NCBI GenBank assembly: GCA_030272155.1
Contig: CP126197.1
Span: forward strand, 4,828,001-4,892,000
Source of the DNA: Tetradesmus obliquus
Taxonomy: Eukaryota; Chlorophyta; Chlorophyceae; Sphaeropleales; Scenedesmaceae
Length of the DNA stretch: 64,000 bases
Direction of reading: 5' to 3'
Of this stretch, positions 57,909 to 64,000 are shown one piece after another; position 1 is the first letter of the stretch, and every line of letters begins with the position of its first letter. Under the pieces are notes generated by a model that was not told where the DNA came from, searched no databases, and saw only the letters and a program-made list of their open reading frames with translations. Position numbers and translations under genes: made by a program.

Positions 57909-60165
57909 GCCAGTTGCAGGACGCCCATCATGCTGCTGCTGGTGACCAGAGACACATCGTGCACGAACGCGGCACCAGACTCTACTGTATATTCACAATA
58001 TCATCATCTGTGTTTGTGCGAGTTCAAGTCGCCGCGTCGATATGCATTGGTAACTTTTGACAGCCATCACCCTTCAACATGTACGTTCTCAGGGTGAGGT
58101 TGGACCGTCGAATACGTGCATTACTTTGCCAAAACAACTTATCTGGTTTATTATTACAAGTGGTGGCCGTCCCGGGGGCTGATGTCAGTGACACTCGCAA
58201 CCTAAACCAGGAGACAGACCAGGTCACCTGGTGCTTCAGCGACCTAGAAGCCCTGCTGCTTCTCGCTGCGGTTGACACCCTGCCATTCAACAAACAGACA
58301 CCACTACAAGCATAATCATCAGCGTAACCGTCTGTCGATCCTTCAAGGGTTGTCGTGGTCGATCGCCCGCAGCAGCCTCGATCATCCGAATCCGAGCTTC
58401 TGATCGTACTTTTACACGAGAAAAGACTGTCCAATATGTGTCAAATAGATTTTTGAGCGCTTTCTAGCGGTACATCTGTTCTGGGCCTGGTAGCAAAACA
58501 GCAGTCGGAAGAGACCACAGCAGTTCCGAAACCCTGCAACATGTTCCGGCAGTGCAGCGTGCCTTGTCGTGACAAACGACGCTACAGTGCAACAAATAAT
58601 TATTCAGGCCACGATGCTCCCAGCAGATGCTGTTTGAGGTGCATCTCCACAACCACCATGCCATGATGGCATTGTACAGCAAGGCATGTTCTTACTAATT
58701 CTGACAGGCCTGTACGCCTGCTGAAGCCTAAGAACCTCCGTGCATCGCATTCGTGAATGATGAACCTATTGGTGATCACTAGGTTCCATGAAACCTACTA
58801 AAATTGCTTGCACGGCTTGCCAAAAGCAGGCCAACAGCCGCTGTTGTACAGTGACTGTACCTGTCATATAGGCAGTGCACATGCACGCCTCATGCAGGGA
58901 CAACACAACATGATCACCCATTGCTGATGCCCTTCCACCTGAGCACCAGCTGCAGGATGAGTGAAGCTGCACTGCTCACAACATCAACATCTTCACCTGG
59001 CAACATGCCACCCAAATGGTGTCTTCCGATGGACTCTGTGCATGCTGCTGAGCTCTTCCCTGCTGCACTCTAGCTGTGCATAGACCCTGCATTGCCGGTG
59101 CAATGCCTCAGCACTATATGGCTGCGGCAAGCCACCGACAAAGCCAGTGCAATAAAGCGAAACATGCACAGCCATTGGCGTGCGAGCACGCCGATGATGC
59201 TGATGCAAACGATCGCACTGCTGCCAAATAAAAGGTGTAGTGCAGCGAGCAGCTTGCAGATAGCGCAGCAGCACCCGCTGCCTTGTGCCTACTGCATGCA
59301 AACAGGCATACCATTTACGCCGTGTCTCAGCAAACTGTACGTCGTGTCTCAGCAAACTCCACAGTTTCTCAGCAAACTGTAAAGCATCAGTACAAATGCT
59401 AGTCCGCGCTGGTCCAACAGAGCCCCCCAGCTCCACTGCTGCAGCATCAACCTAAAGCAGCTAGATGTCAGCAAGCACACATAATAGGCTGCTTGCATGC
59501 ATCCAGACGCAGCCATCCCGTCAATATACAGAGTGCCTACTGCCAACGTCATCCCAAATTAGACTAAATGCAGGCTACCAATGAAGCAAAAGAAAGTGAC
59601 CCACCCCATGCTAGCCGTATGGTACACTGCCGGTCACGCAGCTATATGTCAGCCAGCGCTGCTGAGCAGTTGCAGGTGCAATACAACGGATGACTTGTCA
59701 ACACAGCTGCAGCTAACGCTCAACCCGAGCAAGCTGCAGATCCTGCACAGCACACGCTACAGTCATTGCGCCTCCCCTGCAGCAAGATACATGCTGTTGG
59801 CCACACTGCACATCTCAATCACACACCTAGTATGCAGAGTAGAAAAGCAGCGCTCATTTGAGATGTATGCAGCCCACAGATGCAGTGCACAGATGCCCAC
59901 ACAATGTCTGCCGCTCAGCTGGCTACATGCAACAACACAAACTTCCACCAGCACAGGACTGTACACAGGGCCACAACAGCAGCAGCAACACACGCTTTCG
60001 TGCACTGCAGACAGCCCGCAACACAGCTGTAGCTGTACACTTCTATCCTCTGCAGTGGCTGCAGCGGGGCGCCATGGCAGCATGCTGTGTTGCGCAGCTT
60101 CCCCAGCTGCTGCTGTCTGCTGCAGCCTCACTCATGATGCAGCCCTTCTGCAGCCTTTGATGACC
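57909..60165. other. Gene-poor region between the receptor kinase paralog and the ubiquitin-like gene
   Basis: About 2.3 kb. The left part should hold the promoter of the gene starting at 57908. An open frame of 136 codons at 58024-58434 (-) has no recognisable domain. The rest looks non-coding and includes a short direct repeat built on TCTCAGCAAACT (about 59325-59378, three times). Confidence 0.4.
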
Positions 60166-60545
60166 TCAAGAAGCAGCACTGCCTGAGCCAGGTCCAGACG
60201 GCTGCGCTGCTGCTGCTGCCCCAGGCCCTCTCACACGCGCAGCAGGCCGGGGAGGCACTGCTGTGCCATAAGCAGCAGCACCGTGAAACCCATAGCCAGC
60301 CCCGCTGCTGCTGCTGCTGCGCATTGTGTACGTGTCCACGTACGGCTGGCTGCTGCTGCGAGGCGAGCTGCTGTAATGCTGCTGCTGCTGCTGCCGTGCA
60401 GGGGGTATGCTGTGCGCCGCAGCGTTCAGCATGCGCAGGCACGGCACGTAGCTGAGCACGCAGGGTATGAGGAAGGCGACAGTCATCATGCACAGCATGA
60501 CCACAGAGGTCCTGTCAAACATGTGCGCTGCAGGAAGCAGCCATT

Positions 60546-60576
<31 letters not shown>

Positions 60577-61844
60577 TAGAGGCGTTATTTGCAAGGCTCC
60601 TGCAAACAGTGATGGAGCTGGCACGGCTGGCTGCAGGCACGCTATGGCTGGGGCACACACGTAGGGGCAGCTGCAGTGGGTGGTGGCCTCCAGTGAGCAA
60701 CAAGGAGGCATGGAAGCACTGCTGCCTGGTGCTGTACAATATGCAGCTGCTGTGTAGCTTGGCTCCAGTGTCGGCAAACTGGTTCACGGCACATTTCAGC
60801 CATGTGAATACTGGTGGATGAACAAATGCTGCTGTCGCAGCTGCTGCTGGCTTGCAGGACAGCCGCACGCACCGTAGAACACAAACAGCAGCCACAGCAG
60901 CGCCAGTATTGACCCGAAGATCCACATCAGCACTGTGCCAGGGTCCACAACTTCAAGCTGCAATGCAACACAAGCAGCGGGCCGAGGCAGTTGCAGGGAC
61001 ACTGTCAGCAGCAAGCATGGCAGGCATCAAACACAGCATGAAGCAGCATATGTGCATGGTAGACTAGCTCACACAGCGCACTGAAGTGCTAGCTGAACAC
61101 TTGACCCCGCTGGCAATACCGCTTCCGCACTGTTGCTGCTGCTGGACCATACCGCACAACCTCCATGGGCACAGACACACTCATGAACACTGCATGTGCA
61201 CTAGAAGATCCTGCTACAGCGCCACCTAGTGCAGTTGTGCGGCTGGATGCAAAACAGCACTTACCCAGTCTACTGCTTGTACTTGCGCATCCGCCTTGCA
61301 TCCTGCCTGCCTGGCAGAGGTGTATCTGCTGGCTGTGTCTGATGCTATGCAGTGCAGGACCGAGCAGCATGCTCTGCTGACGCTGTCCTGCATGTACATC
61401 TCCTGCCCGCTGCATATGAACCTGACGTTTTGCTGCTCTTCCCATCCCCTGGCGCTGCGAACCTGATTCAACAGGAAGCAAGTCCAGGTCAGTACAGACA
61501 AGCGTACGATACTGGTGACTGAGGTCCAGCTTGGTGCTGGCATGTCTTAACAGGCAACAAAGTGAATCATAACAACATACCGAGGCAGCAGGAGTAGCTG
61601 GTGGTGCCGTTCTGTGATGAGAATAACCAACAGCCACTGCAAGGGCAAGCCCTGCTGCTGCTGCTGCATCATGCCCACTGTTCCGGGCATATCACCTCAT
61701 GCCCGCACTACCGGATGTTTGTTAGGATCTATATAAACGTCTGGAGATGCTTACTTGCACAGCCACGTCTTCAAAAGTGGCGGAGGCACCGACCTCCACT
61801 TGCACTTCTTGTTCGTCGCTGAACCGTACACGGAACTCGTGCAT
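60166..61844 (-). CDS. Ubiquitin-like domain protein with two membrane helices (TMUB/Dsc3-like)
   Basis: Four exons, minus strand: 61844-61755, 61462-61382, 60957-60873, 60527-60166. They total 618 nt, 205 residues. Residues 1-57 look like a ubiquitin-type beta-grasp: MHEFRVRFSDEQEVQVEVGA (two strands), a helix (TFEDVAVQVRSARGW) and NVRFICSGQEMYMQDS, equivalent to the 'LIFAGKQLED' strand of ubiquitin. Next come two hydrophobic helices, VLMWIFGSILALLWLLFVFY and VVMLCMMTVAFLIPCVLSY, and a Ser/Gln/Ala/Pro-rich tail. An N-terminal Ubl followed by C-terminal membrane helices recalls TMUB proteins and Dsc3, which act in ER-associated degradation; that role is an inference. The donor after exon 2 (GTCAGC) is weak but the only phase-compatible one seen. 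Acceptor 4 follows a sense CTG run. Confidence 0.7.
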
Positions 61845-62100
61845 GGCCCTCAATCAAAGAATCAGCTGCTTCAGATGTTTGTTCAGCACTTTGCAGGGGG
61901 TAGAGGCGTTCTGGTGTCCAATGAGGTGTCGGACAGTTAGTGGAGCAACCTGCTGGGGCCTGTGTAAGCTATCCCGGCGGGTGCACTGGCAGACTACGCA
62001 TGTCCTTGGTAGCGTTGCACTGCTGATGCTGCGCTGCGTGCAGCGTAAAAGGCTTCACAGAAGTTTGTCATTGAAAGGGTTCAGGGACAGCCCCTGGCAT

Positions 62101-62121
62101 CCCTCAGCCTGAGGCTGAGGG
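62101..62121. repeat. Perfect 21-bp palindrome
   Basis: Arms CCCTCAGCCT and AGGCTGAGGG around a single central G; it could form a strong hairpin in RNA. No gene next to it explains it. Confidence 0.85.
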
Positions 62122-62263
62122 TCGTGTCATGCCACAGCTTGACATGCTAGCTGACTTTGAATAAATTGCGCGACGCAAAGCCGTAATGACAGACTGATGC
62201 AGCTGACAGCAAACGCCAGAAGCAAGCAGCGTGCAACACACACAGCATTCGCTAGACATCCTC

Positions 62264-62333
62264 GCTAGACATCCTGTTCTTTTGGTGGTGGCCTTGCATT
62301 GCACTTTGCATTTGTATGTGCTTGACACATGAT
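62264..62333. repeat. Dispersed repeat, copy 2
   Basis: About 65-70 nt matching 22913-22983, including TCTTTTGGTGGTGGCC and TTGCATTGCA. A short tandem duplication (CGCTAGACATCCT twice) sits at its left edge. Confidence 0.55.
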
Positions 62334-64000
62334 GTTCACAGAGAGTTTGCACATAGCATGAAAGCATGGAAGTATCCTCAGCACGTTTCAATCTAGAAGC
62401 GCGTCGAAAGCATTCATAATATCGCGACGTGAACTGGTAAAAGCATGTTCCTTCCTGTGATGTTATAAGCATTTTTACGCTGTTCCTTAACAGCAGCAGC
62501 AGCAGCAAGCTTAAGGCTTGACGTGCAGCTGTTGGCACTGTGAAAATGCACACGCACACGCCCCACACCACGCATGTCATTTCACACTCTGCTGGCATCA
62601 GCCGCCACAGTCATGTTGGCACCACGCTGCACTGCAGCCTTGGCAAGGCAAGCATCATGCATGACACTGTCCACGGCATGTTGGGCACATTGATGCTGCT
62701 TATTTCAGACAGACGACACAGCGGCGCCTGTGCTGTACTGTCACCAGGTCCTAGTTGACTGTAGCTGTAGGTTACATGGCGCTGAAGAGCGGCCAACAGC
62801 AGCGCCGCATGCAGCCTCACAGACGTCAAAGCGCAACAACTGTTGAAGGTGTCACGGTGCCACTTATTTGGCGAAGTTGGTGCTGTGACGAGTTGCCAAG
62901 GTGCGGTGCCTGAATGGAGGAACTTCTCTGACGAATTCAAGACACCATTGAGGCCTGCAGTGGCTTATAAGGGCACAAAAAATGCAACGGTTATTGAGGC
63001 TTAAATCGCTGCGTCGACGGCATTCTTGATTTTAGTTTAAATAAGGATAGCATGTGCTGCGAGGCATGGGAGTGAGCAGCACAGGCTGTGCTGTAGAGCA
63101 GCAGCACAGCAGTGCACATGAAGTACAGGGCAGCGGAGTTCCGGCGTAAATCAGCAGAGAGCAATTTGCTGTCATCAAGGGCGGCTTCGTTGCTGTGCGT
63201 ATGCTGGCAGCTCGTGATCGAACCCTCCTGCCTCCTGCGTTCATCGCACTCGATACAGGGCAGATAGATGCAATTAAGAGGAAGTTGATAAACTACACTC
63301 GCAGCCTGTGATCAAGTGCGACAAAGCAGTGTAGGGCTTGTTGTACCCTAAACCTGCGTGACCTTGCGTGACGGACGGACGGAAGGACGGACAAGGAAGC
63401 ACCGGTAATCCCTTCATGACCTAAAGGTCATTACTGGTATCCTGCCTGATTTGCCAACACCAGTCGCGTCAGTGGCTGTGGTTCACCTCCAAGCAGCCCT
63501 ATGGCTGGATTGCTGATTTGAAGTTGAAACAGCACTTCCGGCTTCAAGCTACTAGCGCGTAGCATGCGGATCTCGGCAGTGCTGGAGACCCTCTTGTTGA
63601 AACTGTCGCAACTAATTATCACATTTATCAGCCAAGCTGTGCGGCTGCATCCGGTGCGCACAATGTACACGGAGGGTTGCCAGTTACATGAGTTCAGTCC
63701 ATCACCATCATGGTGATGCAGTGACTGCACAGTGTCACACCGTGCACAGCACCCCCATCACAATGCTGCTCATGCCGTACAAGCAGGAGCGCGTGTGACC
63801 TAACCAGTACCACACATTGCGGCTGACAACAGCTCTGAACAACAGAGACCCGAGGTCGCGACATCACAAGCCAGCCCCATGGCGTTGACGCAACGTTGCC
63901 GCAGGCTGATCACGCCATTTCTCAGGCTTCTGTCCTCAGCGCAGATGTTTGCGCCTCCAGCGACTTGGCTGGCCCAGATACTGCTGGCTCAACAAAACAA

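Larger units (their letters stand above)
61845..64000. other. Gene-poor right end of the window
   Basis: About 2.2 kb with no supported gene. It should hold the promoter of the ubiquitin-like gene. It contains a 21-bp perfect palindrome at 62101-62121, the second copy of a dispersed repeat at 62264-62333, and a short GGAC-based repeat (ACGGACGGACGGAAGGACGG) near 63372. Confidence 0.4.

Noticed and set aside
58024-58434. 136-codon frame upstream of the second receptor kinase gene
   Set aside because: No domain; it overlaps the expected promoter region of the gene starting at 57908.

Overview
This window looks like nuclear DNA of a green alga. Genes are split by many short to medium introns with GT-AG ends, many acceptors read CTGCAG, and exons carry Gln, Ser and Ala runs from CAG/GCA/AGC triplets. 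The gene families (SnRK2 kinases, a CAX Ca2+/H+ antiporter, a plastid-targeted protein, a cysteine- and Pro/Thr-rich secreted protein and algal-style receptor-like kinases) fit Chlorophyceae. A Scenedesmus-like lineage is only a guess. I saw no rRNA, tRNA, CRISPR array or prokaryotic operon. All exon models were built by hand from splice signals and phase arithmetic; in the ten complete intact models the exon lengths sum to an open frame.

Layout: 1-1619 (-) the 5' part of an ankyrin/F-box-like gene that runs off the left edge; 2199-6197 (-) a Golgi MNN1/MNN2-type mannosyltransferase in 8 exons; 7290-9939 (+) an SnRK2-like kinase with DWG in place of DFG; 13327-17815 (+) the ribonucleotide reductase small subunit in 7 exons; 19972-21309 (+) a secreted acetoacetate-decarboxylase-like protein; 24914-27927 (-) a second SnRK2-like kinase; 31416-36290 (-) a CAX antiporter in 8 exons; 36685-39342 (-) a plastid-targeted protein of unknown function, head-to-head with 39750-42161 (+), a secreted cysteine-rich wall-type protein; 45625-50761 (-) and 51915-57908 (-) tandem paralogous receptor-like kinases, the first intact and the second with two frame breaks; 60166-61844 (-) a small ubiquitin-like protein with two membrane helices. 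Gene-poor gaps of 1-4 kb separate them.

The most unusual property lies in the introns. In at least six genes, introns hold partial copies of the neighbouring exon together with its splice site. Copies of an exon's 5' end, with a 3' splice site, lie upstream of the exon. Copies of an exon's 3' end, with a donor, lie downstream. Some form arrays of two to four units with periods of about 104-138 bp. The RNR2 and CAX genes are the richest. Many 3' splice sites are also preceded by an expanded sense-strand CTG run that seems to stand in for a polypyrimidine tract. Together these suggest an active process of intron growth by duplication of exon-intron junctions, possibly with effects on splicing. 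I consider this the candidate 'undescribed system' of the window.

The genes are not an operon or a single pathway. They cover signalling (two SnRK2s, two receptor kinases), Ca2+ storage (CAX), dNTP supply (RNR2), glycosylation (mannosyltransferase) and surface or wall functions.
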